From Streptomyces sp. APSN-46.1 (GTDB taxonomy: Bacteria > Actinomycetota > Actinomycetes > Streptomycetales > Streptomycetaceae): 64,000 bases of DNA. Below the pieces are notes generated by a model. The model had not been told where the DNA came from and made no database searches. It saw only the letters and a list, made by a program, of their open reading frames with translations. A program made the translations under genes and the position numbers. Location: NCBI RefSeq assembly GCF_022815725.1, contig NZ_JALGRF010000008.1, positions 1 to 64,000 of the forward strand. Direction: 5' to 3'. Below, piece by piece: positions 33,627 to 42,208 of this stretch. Positions within the stretch are counted from its first letter, which is position 1. Every line of letters begins with the position of its first letter.

Positions 33627-34181
33627 ATGTTCTCGATCGACCTCGCCGACGACGCCCGGCTGTTCCCGATGGAAGTCCGGCACGCCGAGGAGTTCCTGGC
33701 GCACATGGACCGCGGCCGGGAGCACATCGGTGAGCACATCCTCCTCGCCGACGTCGTGGCCGACCTCGACTCGGCGCGCACCTTCATCGCCTCCTACGCG
33801 CAGAAGGCGGCCACCGACACCGGGCGCCTCTACGGCATACGGGTCGGCGGCACCCTCGTCGGCGGGGTCCTCTTCCGGACCTTCGACGCCGCCGCCGGCA
33901 CCTGCGAGGCCGGCTGCTGGCTGGAGCCCGCCGCCGCCGGCCGGGGCCTCGTCACCCAGGCCTGCCGGGTCCTGATCGACTGGGCGTTCCGGGAACGCGG
34001 CATGCACCGGGTGGAATGGCACGCCTCCTCCGCCAACAAGAAGAGCCTCGCGGTCGCCGAACGCCTCGGGATGACCCGCGAGGGCGTCCTGCGCCAGAGC
34101 TACGTCCACCGCGGCATCCGCCGTGATACCGAGATCTGGGCGGTCCTCGCCGACGAGTGGCCGCCGGCCGGTCCCTCCTGA
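33627..34181 (+). CDS. RimJ/RimL-type GNAT acetyltransferase
   Basis: A 184-residue acetyltransferase. CEAGCWLEPAAAGRGLVTQA near residue 95 (acetyl-CoA loop AAGRGLV) and MHRVEWHASSANKKSLAVAERLGM are typical of the RimJ/RimL group that acetylates protein N-termini or small amines. Preceded by AGAAAGGA. It lies 39 bp after the MMPL gene, probably in one transcript, and is followed by a strong hairpin. A link to export, such as modification of the exported compound, is possible but unproven. Confidence 0.87.
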   Translation: MFSIDLADDARLFPMEVRHAEEFLAHMDRGREHIGEHILLADVVADLDSARTFIASYAQKAATDTGRLYGIRVGGTLVGGVLFRTFDAAAGTCEAGCWLEPAAAGRGLVTQACRVLIDWAFRERGMHRVEWHASSANKKSLAVAERLGMTREGVLRQSYVHRGIRRDTEIWAVLADEWPPAGPS

Positions 34182-34213
34182 GCGGTCTCGCGGACCGCTT
34201 GGCCCCTGCCCCA

Positions 34214-34259
34214 GCCCGTCCCGCCGCGGCCATGGGCCCGGACCTGCGGCGGGAGGGGC
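34214..34259 (+). terminator. Terminator after the MMPL-GNAT unit
   Basis: Fourteen-base arms (34214-34227, 34246-34259) pair with one mismatch and an 18-base loop. Confidence 0.65.
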
Positions 34260-34288
34260 GCCCGCCGGGGTGCGGCGGCCGAGGCGGG

Positions 34289-34322
34289 CTCTCAGGCACC
34301 TCTCAGAAACGAGGCCTACGGT
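34289..34322 (+). promoter_or_regulatory. Promoter with 11-bp direct repeats
   Basis: CTCTCAGGCAC and CTCTCAGAAAC begin exactly 11 bp apart (34289 and 34300), the pattern bound by OmpR-type response regulators. TACGGT (34317-34322) is a -10 element only seven bases before the ATG at 34330, so the mRNA is probably leaderless. Confidence 0.5.
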
Positions 34323-34329
34323 GCCCCGC

Positions 34330-34938
34330 ATGGACACCACGAAGACCTCCGCCCCGCTCGCTCCCGAGGCGGACCCCGCCGAGCCCCAGACCCCCGCACA
34401 GGCGGACAAGGCCGACACGACGAAGGCCGAGGCCGACGTGAGCACCGCCGATGTCGATGCCGCCGCCCGCGTCGACGCCGAGGCGGACGACCTCGACGAG
34501 CTGGACGACCTCGATCTGCTCGACGAGCCGGAGGAGCGGGTCGGCGGTGTCGGGGCCGCCGCCTCCGCCGTCGTCGCCGCCGGCCTCGGCCTCGTCGCCC
34601 TCAGCGGAACCTGGGTCTCCCGCGTCATCGCCGAGCGCCAGACCCTCATAGGCCAGATCGAATCGGTCAACGCCACCAGCACCGAAGAGAAGATCGCCGC
34701 CCTGTACGGCGACGCCTGGCACCTGACCGCCCTCGTCAACGGTGTCGTCTCCACCCTCGCCCTCCTCCTCGCCGTCTTCGTCCTGGCCCGCCCCGCCTTC
34801 GGCGCCCCCGGCCGCGTCCTGCCGACCTGGATCCGCTCCGTCGCCTGGGCCGCCGTCGCCCTCGGCTCCCTCGGCATCCTGCTGTCCGGCCTCATGTACT
34901 TCGACCTCCTGCTCCCCCTCCCGAAGGCCGCCGGCTAA
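34330..34938 (+). CDS. Three-helix membrane protein with acidic N-terminus, unknown function
   Basis: A 202-residue protein I do not recognise. Residues 1-65 are disordered and very acidic (ADDLDELDDLDLLDEPEERVG). Hydrophobic segments follow at about 70-90 (VGAAASAVVAAGLGLVALSG), 135-157 (LVNGVVSTLALLLAVFVLA) and 170-195 (VAWAAVALGSLGILLSGLMY). Between the first two lies an external or internal loop with ERQTLIGQIESV. The ATG fits a leaderless transcript; a GTG nine bases earlier is the alternative. The 11-bp direct repeats upstream suggest two-component control. Confidence 0.75.
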   Translation: MDTTKTSAPLAPEADPAEPQTPAQADKADTTKAEADVSTADVDAAARVDAEADDLDELDDLDLLDEPEERVGGVGAAASAVVAAGLGLVALSGTWVSRVIAERQTLIGQIESVNATSTEEKIAALYGDAWHLTALVNGVVSTLALLLAVFVLARPAFGAPGRVLPTWIRSVAWAAVALGSLGILLSGLMYFDLLLPLPKAAG

Positions 34939-34948
34939 GCCGCCCCGG

Positions 34949-35038
34949 GCCGCATCCGGTCCCGCCTAGGCACCGCCTTAGCCCGCCTCAGGGGCCTAGG
35001 CCCCCGGACTAAGGCCCCCTCGCCCGCCCGGATGCGGC
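34949..35038. other. Nested multi-stem structure downstream of the membrane-protein gene
   Basis: Three inverted repeats share one centre: GCCGCATCCGG/CCGGATGCGGC (34949-34959, 35028-35038), GCCTTAG/CTAAGGC (34975-34981, 35009-35015) and GGGGCCTAGGCCCC (34991-35004). The sequence CTAGG or TTAG recurs five times. It could be an elaborate terminator, a small RNA or a DNA site. Confidence 0.6.
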
Positions 35039-35125
35039 ATGCGCCCGATGTGGCGGCACCCCCTGGGAAGCGATTCTTGGATCACACCGAACGAGGTGCC
35101 CGAGAAACGCCCCAGGGAGAACGAG

Positions 35126-35293
35126 ATGTTCGAATACGAGATGGCCCACGCCCGGCACGCCGACCTCATCCGCGAGGCGAACGAGTTCCGCAGGGCCGCG
35201 GAGGCCCGGAAGGCGCACCGCGCCTCCTCGCGCGGCAAGGAACCCGAAGGGCCGGTGAGAGAGGCCCGCAGCCGCTTCGCCCGCGTCGCGTAA
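35126..35293 (+). CDS. Small basic hypothetical protein
   Basis: A 55-residue helical, basic protein (MFEYEMAHARHADLIREANE, then many Arg/Lys). The ATG at 35126 has a good ribosome site (AGGGAGAACG), whereas the longer frame from 35039 crosses the upstream hairpins. I do not know its function; it has the look of the small Streptomyces proteins found next to regulatory genes. The LuxR-type regulator begins 80 bp downstream. Confidence 0.7.
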   Translation: MFEYEMAHARHADLIREANEFRRAAEARKAHRASSRGKEPEGPVREARSRFARVA

Positions 35294-35373
35294 CCCGCGA
35301 CGCGACCCGCGTGAACCGGCACGTGATGAGAAGCGCACCGATAACGAGTGACACCGGGCCGGAAGCCTGTGCG

Positions 35374-38300
35374 ATGCTCGGCGGCGTGGAGACCAGATCT
35401 GTCAGCCCGGTGTTCGTCGGCCGCGCCGACGAACTGGCCGTACTCACCGACGCCCTGACCCGCGCCGCCGGCCAAGAACCGCAGGCGATGCTCATCGGGG
35501 GAGAGGCCGGGGTCGGCAAGACCCGCCTCACCGAGGAGTTCCTCTGCGAGGCCGGCCGCCGCGGCGCGATCGTCGCGGTCGGAGGCTGTGTGGAGATCGG
35601 GGCGGAGGGCCTTCCCTTCGCCCCATTTTCCACTGCCCTGCGCAACCTGCGCCGCCAACTCCCCGACGAGCTGGCCGCCGCAGCCGCGGGCCAGGAGGAC
35701 GAACTCGCCCGGATCCTCCCGGAACTCGGCGAGACCCCCCGGGGCCCGCACGACGAGGAGAGCACCGCCCGCCTCTTCGAACTGACGGCCCGGATGCTGG
35801 AGCGGCTCGCCGCCGACCGCACCCTCGTGCTCGTCCTGGAAGACCTGCACTGGGCGGACACCTCCACCCGGCACTTGCTCGCCTACCTCTTCCGCACCCT
35901 CGGCAGCGGCCGGCTCGTCGTCGTCGCGACCTACCGCGCGGACGACGTCCACCGCCGCCACCCGCTGCGCCCGCTCCTCGCCGAACTGGACCGGCTCCGC
36001 ACCGTCCACCGGATCGAACTGCCCCGCTTCAACCGGGCCGAGGTCCGCCGCCAGCTCGCCGGCATCCTCGCCTCGCAGCCCGACGAGGCCTTCGTGGACT
36101 CCGTCTTCGACCGCTCCGACGGCAACGCCTTCTTCGTCGAGGAACTCGTCGCCTCCCGAGAGAGCGGCTGCCGCACCGGGCTCACGGAATCCCTGCGCGA
36201 TCTGCTGCTCGTCCGCGTCGAGGTCCTCCCGGACGCCGCCCAGCGCGTGGTGCGGATCGTCGCCGAGGGCGGCTCCACCGTCGAGTACCCGCTGCTGCGC
36301 GCCGTCGCCGGACTCACCGAGGACGAACTGATCGAGGCCCTGCGGGCGGCCGTCGGCGCCAACATCCTCCTCGCCACCGCCGAAGGCGACGGATACCGCT
36401 TCCGCCACTCCCTCGTCCGCGAGGCCGTCAGCGACGACCTGCTGCCCGGCGAGCGCGCCCGCGTCAACCGCCGCTACGCCGAGGCCATGGAGGCCGACGA
36501 CTCGTTGGTCCGCGCCGAGGAGCGCGTCATCCGGATGGCCAGTTACTGGTATTACGCCAACGACCCCGCCAAAGCGCTGCCCGCGGTACTCGCCGCCTCG
36601 GTCGCCGCCCGCCGCCGCCACGCCTACTCCGAGCAGCTGAGGCTCCTGGAACGGGCGTTGGACCTGTGGGAGAGCACCCCGGAGGACGTCCGCGCGCGGC
36701 TGCGCCCGGCGGACTACACCGAGGTGTACCCGCCCTGCGGCTGCGATCCCGCCACCACTCCGCTCAAGCGGCTCGACATGCTCGCCGAGGCCACCGTCGC
36801 CGCCCGGTTCGGCGGGGAGCGGGAACGGGCCCTGAAGATGACCAAGACCGCGCTGCGGATGCTGGAGGACGAGGACGACCCGCTGCGCTCGGCCTGGTTC
36901 TGGACCGAACGCTCCCGCCTGGTCGCCAGCCTCGCCCGAGGCGACGGCTGGGAGGAACTGGCCAAGGCCCAGGACCTCGTCCAGGGGCTGCCCCCGTCGC
37001 AGGTGCACGCCGACGTCCTCGTCCGGGCCGCCGGCTGGGGCATGCTCCACAATCCCGGCCCAGGCAACCTCGCCGCCGCCGAGCGCGCCGTCGAGTACGC
37101 GCGCATGGTCGGCGCCGAGGAGACCGAACTCAACGCCCGGATCACCCTCGGCACCCTGCTCACCGACTCCGGCGACACCGAGGGCGGCCTCGCCGAGATG
37201 CACGCGGTCAGGAAACGGGCCACCGAACTCGGGTTCGCCATGGCGGCGGCGCGTGCGCATATCAACCTCTCCTCTCAGTTGGAAAGCATGGGCCGGTCCC
37301 GGGAAGCCGTGGAACTGGCCGAACAGGGAACCGAACTCGTCGCCAAGTCACGGCTGCTGGACTCCGAAGCCTGGCTGTGCGGGAACATGGCCGAGAGCCT
37401 GTACAGCCTCGGCCGCTGGGACGACGCGGCCCAGGCGGCCCGCCGGACCCTGCGGGTCGGCCAGAGCGCAACCCCGCGCGGCTCCGCCGCGGCCCGGCTC
37501 TCCCATCTGGCCCTGGCCCGCGGCGAACTCGCCGAGGCGGCCACCCAGCTCGCCGCCGCCCACGCCCACTTCGGCGATCACGACGCCCAGCCCCAGCACC
37601 GCATACCGCTGTTCCGCCTGGCGGTCGGCGTCGCCGCGGGGGAGGGCCGGATCGCCGACGTCCGGGCCGAGATGGCCGCAGCCGTCGCCTACGGCTTCCC
37701 CCTCGGCAACCACCGCTACGGGTGGCCCCTGCTGCTCGCGGCCGCCTCCGCCGAAGCAGACGCCCGGGGCCTGCCGGTCGCCGACTCCGGCCGCGCCGAC
37801 GCCCTGGCCCAGCTGCGCACCGCCGCCCGAGGCCTGGCCACCCCGGTACCCGTGTGGACCGCCCACGCCGAGTTCGTGCGCGCCGAGCTCCGCCGGGCCG
37901 AGGACCTGGACACCGTCGCCGACTGGACCGCCGTCGTGGAGGCCGTCCGCCCGCTGGAGCGCCCGTACCTGACGGCCCGGGCCCGCCACCGGCTCGCGGA
38001 GGCCCTGCTGACCGCCGGCTGCGACCGGGAGGACGCCGCCGACCTGCTCCGCGAGGCCTACACCACCGCCGACCAGCTCGGCGCCCGCAGGCTGCGCGAG
38101 GACCTGGCCCTGCTCTCCCAGCGCGCCCGGATCCCGCTCAGCCCCCTCCGGCCCCAGGCCGCGCCCGCACCGGACGCCGACCCGTTCGAGGCCCTGGGCC
38201 TCACCAGCCGCGAGCGGGAGGTACTGCGCCTGGTCGCGGCCGGCAACAGCAACCGCCAGATCGCCGAGGAACTGTTCATCTCCCCGAAGACGGCAAGTGT

Positions 38301-38400
38301 CCACGTCTCGAACATCCTGGCCAAGCTGGGTGTGGCCGGCCGGGGCGAGGCGGCCGCCCTCGCCCACCGGCTGCGGCCGTTCGTACCCGCCCCCCGGTAG
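35374..38400 (+). CDS. Large ATP-binding LuxR-family regulator (LAL type)
   Basis: A 1008-residue regulator. The AAA/NACHT-like domain has Walker A IGGEAGVGKTR near residues 41-51 and Walker B LVLVLEDLHWADTST near 152. A long helical-repeat (TPR-like) region follows from about 420 to 930. The C-terminal LuxR HTH starts with LTSREREVLRLVAAGNSNRQ near 943 and includes ISPKTASVHVSNILAKLGV. LAL regulators often activate carbohydrate or secondary-metabolite genes when bound to an inducer. The start could be ATG 35374 or GTG 35386. The target genes are unknown. Confidence 0.9.
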   Translation: MLGGVETRSVSPVFVGRADELAVLTDALTRAAGQEPQAMLIGGEAGVGKTRLTEEFLCEAGRRGAIVAVGGCVEIGAEGLPFAPFSTALRNLRRQLPDELAAAAAGQEDELARILPELGETPRGPHDEESTARLFELTARMLERLAADRTLVLVLEDLHWADTSTRHLLAYLFRTLGSGRLVVVATYRADDVHRRHPLRPLLAELDRLRTVHRIELPRFNRAEVRRQLAGILASQPDEAFVDSVFDRSDGNAFFVEELVASRESGCRTGLTESLRDLLLVRVEVLPDAAQRVVRIVAEGGSTVEYPLLRAVAGLTEDELIEALRAAVGANILLATAEGDGYRFRHSLVREAVSDDLLPGERARVNRRYAEAMEADDSLVRAEERVIRMASYWYYANDPAKALPAVLAASVAARRRHAYSEQLRLLERALDLWESTPEDVRARLRPADYTEVYPPCGCDPATTPLKRLDMLAEATVAARFGGERERALKMTKTALRMLEDEDDPLRSAWFWTERSRLVASLARGDGWEELAKAQDLVQGLPPSQVHADVLVRAAGWGMLHNPGPGNLAAAERAVEYARMVGAEETELNARITLGTLLTDSGDTEGGLAEMHAVRKRATELGFAMAAARAHINLSSQLESMGRSREAVELAEQGTELVAKSRLLDSEAWLCGNMAESLYSLGRWDDAAQAARRTLRVGQSATPRGSAAARLSHLALARGELAEAATQLAAAHAHFGDHDAQPQHRIPLFRLAVGVAAGEGRIADVRAEMAAAVAYGFPLGNHRYGWPLLLAAASAEADARGLPVADSGRADALAQLRTAARGLATPVPVWTAHAEFVRAELRRAEDLDTVADWTAVVEAVRPLERPYLTARARHRLAEALLTAGCDREDAADLLREAYTTADQLGARRLREDLALLSQRARIPLSPLRPQAAPAPDADPFEALGLTSREREVLRLVAAGNSNRQIAEELFISPKTASVHVSNILAKLGVAGRGEAAALAHRLRPFVPAPR

Positions 38401-38419
38401 CTCCGGCGCCACTGTGCCC

Positions 38420-38451
38420 GGACAAGCGGCTACGCCGGCGGCCGCTTGTCC
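38420..38451. terminator. Bidirectional terminator between convergent genes
   Basis: Perfect 11-bp arms GGACAAGCGGC/GCCGCTTGTCC (38420-38430, 38441-38451) with a 10-base loop. It ends the LuxR transcript and at the same time encodes the last seven codons of the opposite small gene. Confidence 0.75.
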
Positions 38452-38603
38452 ACGCGTATGAGCACCTTGCCGGAGTCCAGGTCTATCGGACCCCGTCCCG
38501 GGTCGCCGTCATTCACATCGATCCGGGACAGCTCCAGCCGCTTCTTCTCCTCGTCCGTGTGTTTGCGCCCGGGACTGAACAACTCCTCGATCATGTTGAA
38601 CAC
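38430..38603 (-). CDS. DUF6191-type small protein
   Basis: A 57-residue protein starting MFNMIEELFSPGRKHTDEEK, then LELSRIDVNDGDPGRGPIDL and ending VDKRPPA. I recognise the opening as the family typified by MF-MIEELFSPGRKHT in Streptomyces; function unknown. GTG at 38603 is preferred (GGAAGG upstream on the minus strand); ATG 38594 is possible. The stop codon overlaps the terminator stem. It is the only plausible gene in the 245-bp gap between the LuxR gene and the sugar dehydrogenase. Confidence 0.78.
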   Translation of the reverse strand: MFNMIEELFSPGRKHTDEEKKRLELSRIDVNDGDPGRGPIDLDSGKVLIRVDKRPPA

Positions 38604-38644
38604 CGCGCCACCGTGCCTTCCGTCCCCTGCCGGGGCCCTAACGG

Positions 38645-39961
38645 TTACCGCACCGTCAGTGTCAGGATCCTGTCGTCGCCCGATTCCGGCGACCCGCGCC
38701 CATCCGTCTCGCTCGTGACCAGCAGCAGTCTGTCCCCGCCGAGCGCCACCACCGTCCGCAGCCGGCCGTACTTCCCTTCAAGGAAAGCCTCCGGCTCCGC
38801 CACCGGGACCGCCCCGGCCAGCGGGATCCGCCACAGCCGCTCGCCCTTCAGCGCGGCCATCCACACCGACCCCTGCGCCCAGGCGATCCCGCTCGGCGAG
38901 GCCTCATCGGTCTTCCACACGGCGACAGGATCCCGCAGCCCCGGTCTGCCGGCCTTCCCCTCCGCCTCCGGCCAGCCGTAATTGCCGCCGGGCTCGATCA
39001 GATTGAGCTCGTCCCAGGCCTTCTGCCCGAATTCGGCCGCCCACAGCCGCTTGTCCTTGTCCCAGGCGAGCCCCTGCACATTGCGGTGCCCGTACGAGTA
39101 GACGACCGAATCCGGCTCCGGGTTGCCGTGCACCGGATCCCCGTCCGGGGTCATCCGCAGGATCTTGCCGCCCAGCGACTTCATGTCCTGCGCCAGCCCG
39201 GTGTCACCGGTCTCGCCCGTCCCCGCGTAGAGCATCTTGTCCGGGCCGAACGCGATCCGGCCGCCATTGTGGATGAGCCCCTTGGGAATGCCCCGGAACA
39301 CTGTGTCGGGCGCGCCCAGTTGCTGGCCGGGATCCCGCTGCTCGTCATAGCGCATCCGGGCGATGCGATTGTCGGACTCCGTCGTGAAGTACGCGTATAC
39401 CATCCGGTCCGACGCGAACCCGGGGGACAGGGCGAGACCCAGCAGGCCGCCCTCGCCACCGGGCGCCACCCCGGGCACCTTGCCGATCGGTGTCACCTCG
39501 CCGGTGGAGACCCGGATCCTGCTGATCGTGCCCTTGTCCCGCGAGGCGACCAGCAGGTCCCCGTCGGGCAGCGGGGCCACGCCCCACGGGGACTCCAGGC
39601 CCTTGGCGACCTCGCCGGCCACCGTCACCGACCCCTTCGCGGGCGCGGCCGACGCACCCGAGGGCGCCGGCGACCCGGACGATCTCGCCGACGGTGCCGT
39701 CCGAGGTGGCGAGCTGCCCGCCCGCGCCCCCTCGCCGCCGCCCGCCGGGGAGCATCCCGCCGCCAGCAGGACGCCGCACCCGGCCAGTGCGGCCGCGGCC
39801 AGCGCGCTCCGACCCCGCGCGCCCTGCCCCTCGTACCGCTCCGGCCCGCGCGCCCGGCCGGTCCGGCCGTTCGGCCCGACCTGTCCGTTCGGCCCGACCT
39901 GTCCGTACGGCCCGTCCGGCCCGACCTGGCCGTCCCGCCCGTGCATCCGTCCGTATCGCAT
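38645..39961 (-). CDS. PQQ-type glucose/sorbosone dehydrogenase lipoprotein
   Basis: A 438-residue secreted protein. The catalytic beta-propeller begins near residue 110 (GLESPWGVAPLPDGDLLVA), with GGEGGLLGLALSPGF, LIHNGGRIAFGPDKMLYAGTG and YSYGHRNVQGLAWD, motifs of soluble aldose sugar dehydrogenases. It carries a lipobox LAAGC (Cys70). Before it stands an unusual 50-residue n-region with nine or ten collagen-like Gly-X-Y triplets (residues 8-37). The ATG at 39961 has an excellent ribosome site (GGAGGGGAGCAGG on the minus strand), which supports translation of the repeat region; a shorter start within it cannot be excluded. Confidence 0.87.
   Translation of the reverse strand: MRYGRMHGRDGQVGPDGPYGQVGPNGQVGPNGRTGRARGPERYEGQGARGRSALAAAALAGCGVLLAAGCSPAGGGEGARAGSSPPRTAPSARSSGSPAPSGASAAPAKGSVTVAGEVAKGLESPWGVAPLPDGDLLVASRDKGTISRIRVSTGEVTPIGKVPGVAPGGEGGLLGLALSPGFASDRMVYAYFTTESDNRIARMRYDEQRDPGQQLGAPDTVFRGIPKGLIHNGGRIAFGPDKMLYAGTGETGDTGLAQDMKSLGGKILRMTPDGDPVHGNPEPDSVVYSYGHRNVQGLAWDKDKRLWAAEFGQKAWDELNLIEPGGNYGWPEAEGKAGRPGLRDPVAVWKTDEASPSGIAWAQGSVWMAALKGERLWRIPLAGAVPVAEPEAFLEGKYGRLRTVVALGGDRLLLVTSETDGRGSPESGDDRILTLTVR
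39867..39902 (-). repeat. 18-bp tandem repeat encoding collagen-like triplets
   Basis: CCGTTCGGCCCGACCTGT occurs twice in tandem (39867-39884, 39885-39902), with a degenerate third copy to about 39930. On the minus strand it encodes G-Q-V-G-P-N units. Confidence 0.8.
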
Positions 39962-40151
39962 CGTCCTGCTCCCCTCCGGTCCCCCGATCCTGCCCTTCAT
40001 CCATCTCAACAGCTCCGGCAGCTCTCGAAGTTCCGCCACTCGTACACCCGATCGAGTGGTTGTGGGCCCAGTCCCGGCCTCGCCGCCCGGCCCCGGCCCC
40101 GCGACAGCCCCGGCCCCGGCGCCCCACCCCGGCCCCGGCGCCCGGCCCGGC

Positions 40152-41171
40152 TCAGTCCCAGGCTCCCACCGCCGCCGGCAGGGCCGCTATCTCGGCCAGG
40201 TCCCCCGCCGTGAGCCGGACCTCCGCCGCCCGCGCGTTCTCCGCCGCCCAGTGCGCCCGGCCGGCCCCCGGCACCGGCACCACGTGCGGCCCCTGCGCCA
40301 GCACCCACGCCAGCGCCACCTGCGCCGCCGTCACCGGTACCCCGCCGACCTCGCCGTGCCGCCGCGCCACCCGCCGCAGCCCCGCCACCAACTGCTGGTT
40401 CGCCGCCATCGCGTACGCCGTGAACCGCGGATGCCGGGCCCGCACGTCCTGCGACTCGAAGCCCTCCCCGGGCGTGAGCGTCCCGGTCAGGAACCCGCTC
40501 CCCAGCGGCATCGCCGCCAGCATCCCCACTCCCCTCGCCGCACACCACGGCAACAGCTGCCACGCCGCCTCCGGCGACCACACCGACAGCTCCGCCTGCA
40601 CCGCGCTCACCGGGAACACCTGCTGCACCCGCTCCAGGTGCCGCAAGGTCGTCCCGTACGCCCGGTCCCCGCGCCGCCCCGCCCCCGGCCCGGCCCCCGC
40701 CCCGAGCGCGCAGTACCCGAGCGCCCGGACCTTCCCCGCGCTCACCAGCTCCGCCATGGCACCCCAGGTCTCCTCCACCGGAACCTCGGGATCCACCCGG
40801 TGCAGCTGGTACAGGTCTATGACATCCGTGCGCAGCCGCCGCAGCGAGGCGTCGCAGGCCCGCCGCACATAGCCCGGCCGCCCGTCGGCCACCACGTGCT
40901 GTTCCCCGGCCCGCAGCCCCACCTTGGCCGACACGAAGGCATCGGCCCGCCGCTCCCGCAGCACCCGCCCCACCACCAGCTCATTGGTGAACGGCCCGTA
41001 CATGTCGGCGGTGTCCAGCAGGTTCGCCCCCAGGTCCAGCGCCGTGTGCACCGTGCGTACAGACTCCTCGCCCCGCCGCCGAGAGGGCGCGTACGCCCAG
41101 CTCATCGGCATGCAGCCGAGCCCGATGGCACCCACCCTCAGCGGCCCCGACCCGATCGACCTGCGCTCCAC
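40152..41171 (-). CDS. Aldo/keto reductase
   Basis: A 339-residue TIM-barrel reductase. The catalytic tetrad is visible: Asp and Tyr in LLDTADMYGP, Lys in VSAKVGLRAG and His in DLYQLHRVDPEV. VPGAGRAHWAAENARA near the C-terminus binds the NADPH phosphate. The substrate is unknown. GTG at 41171 (VERRSIGSG) is chosen for the upstream GGGAGGGGGGA; a GTG at 41204 would add eleven residues. The 190-bp spacer behind it is a GGCCCC-rich low-complexity tract. Divergent from the hydroxyacid dehydrogenase gene. Confidence 0.9.
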   Translation of the reverse strand: MERRSIGSGPLRVGAIGLGCMPMSWAYAPSRRRGEESVRTVHTALDLGANLLDTADMYGPFTNELVVGRVLRERRADAFVSAKVGLRAGEQHVVADGRPGYVRRACDASLRRLRTDVIDLYQLHRVDPEVPVEETWGAMAELVSAGKVRALGYCALGAGAGPGAGRRGDRAYGTTLRHLERVQQVFPVSAVQAELSVWSPEAAWQLLPWCAARGVGMLAAMPLGSGFLTGTLTPGEGFESQDVRARHPRFTAYAMAANQQLVAGLRRVARRHGEVGGVPVTAAQVALAWVLAQGPHVVPVPGAGRAHWAAENARAAEVRLTAGDLAEIAALPAAVGAWD

Positions 41172-41260
41172 CCGTGCGTCCCCCCTCCCGGCCCCCGCGA
41201 ACACGGTCCGGCGAACAAACTAACGGCTTGATCCACATCCCTTCGCATAGCCTCCGGGAC

Positions 41261-42208
41261 ATGAGCGCAACGACCGGGGACGTCTGGCTCCCCTTCCCCG
41301 CCGAAGAGATCGACGGCCTCCCCGACACCTTCCGGTACCGCCAGTGGGACGGTGAGGAAGAGTTCCCGGCGGACCCGGGGCCCTGCGTCTTCTATGTCGC
41401 CCCGTACATGAAGTCCCCCAAGGTGACCCTGCGCCCGCTGGCGGCGATGCCCGGCCTGCGGGTCGTCCAGACCCTGACCGCCGGCGTCGACGACGTCATG
41501 GGCGGTCTCGGCGACCTGCCTCCCGGGGTACGGCTGTGCAACGCGCGCGGCGTCCACGACGCGAGCACCGCAGAACTCGCCCTCACCCTGGTCCTCGCCT
41601 CGCTGCGCGGCATCCCGGGCATGGTCCGCGGCCAGGACCGCGAGGAGTGGCGCGGCGGCTTCTACGACGCCCTCGCCGACAAGTCCGTCCTGATCGTCGG
41701 CTACGGAGCGGTCGGCGCGGCCGTCGAGGACCGGCTGCTGCCCTTCGAGTGCGGGCCGATCACCCGCGTCGCCCGGTCGGCGCGGACCGGGGAACGCGGG
41801 CCGGTGCACGCCCTGGCCGACCTGCCGCGGCTGCTCCCGGACGCCGATGTGGTGATCCTCTCCACGCCGCTGACCGAGGCCACCCGGGGTCTGGCGGGCG
41901 CCGATTTCCTCAGCCGGATGAAGAACGGCGCCCTCTTGGTGAACGTGGCGCGCGGCCCCGTCGTCGACACCGCGGCGCTGCTGGCGGAGCTGGAGTCCGG
42001 CCGGCTGCGCGCGGCTCTGGACGTCACCGACCCGGAACCGCTGCCCGCCGGCCATCCGCTCTGGCATGCTCCGAATGTCCTGATCACGCCTCATGTGGGC
42101 GGCAGCAGCACCGCGTTCGAGCCGCGGGCCAAGCGACTGATCGCCCGCCAGCTCACCCGTTTCGCCGCAGGAGAGCCCGTGGAGAACACGGTATTGATCA
42201 CGGAGTGA
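41261..42208 (+). CDS. D-2-hydroxyacid dehydrogenase
   Basis: A 315-residue NAD(P)-dependent dehydrogenase. The cofactor motif is VLIVGYGAVGAAV near residue 147; the catalytic Arg is in NVARGPVVDT, Glu in DVTDPEPLPAGHPLW and His in TPHVGGSS. The N-terminal catalytic domain is short, as in the SerA-related glyoxylate/phosphoglycerate dehydrogenase group. No ACT domain is present, unlike the true SerA in this window. The substrate is unknown. ATG 41261 lies directly after TCCGGGAC. Confidence 0.88.
   Translation: MSATTGDVWLPFPAEEIDGLPDTFRYRQWDGEEEFPADPGPCVFYVAPYMKSPKVTLRPLAAMPGLRVVQTLTAGVDDVMGGLGDLPPGVRLCNARGVHDASTAELALTLVLASLRGIPGMVRGQDREEWRGGFYDALADKSVLIVGYGAVGAAVEDRLLPFECGPITRVARSARTGERGPVHALADLPRLLPDADVVILSTPLTEATRGLAGADFLSRMKNGALLVNVARGPVVDTAALLAELESGRLRAALDVTDPEPLPAGHPLWHAPNVLITPHVGGSSTAFEPRAKRLIARQLTRFAAGEPVENTVLITE

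Noticed and set aside
31074..34895. Very long minus-strand open frame (over 1200 codons) opposite the MMPL, GNAT and membrane-protein genes
   Set aside because: It is a GC-bias shadow: the plus strand carries recognisable families in the same span, and the minus frame has Arg/Gly/Ala-rich composition with no known motif.
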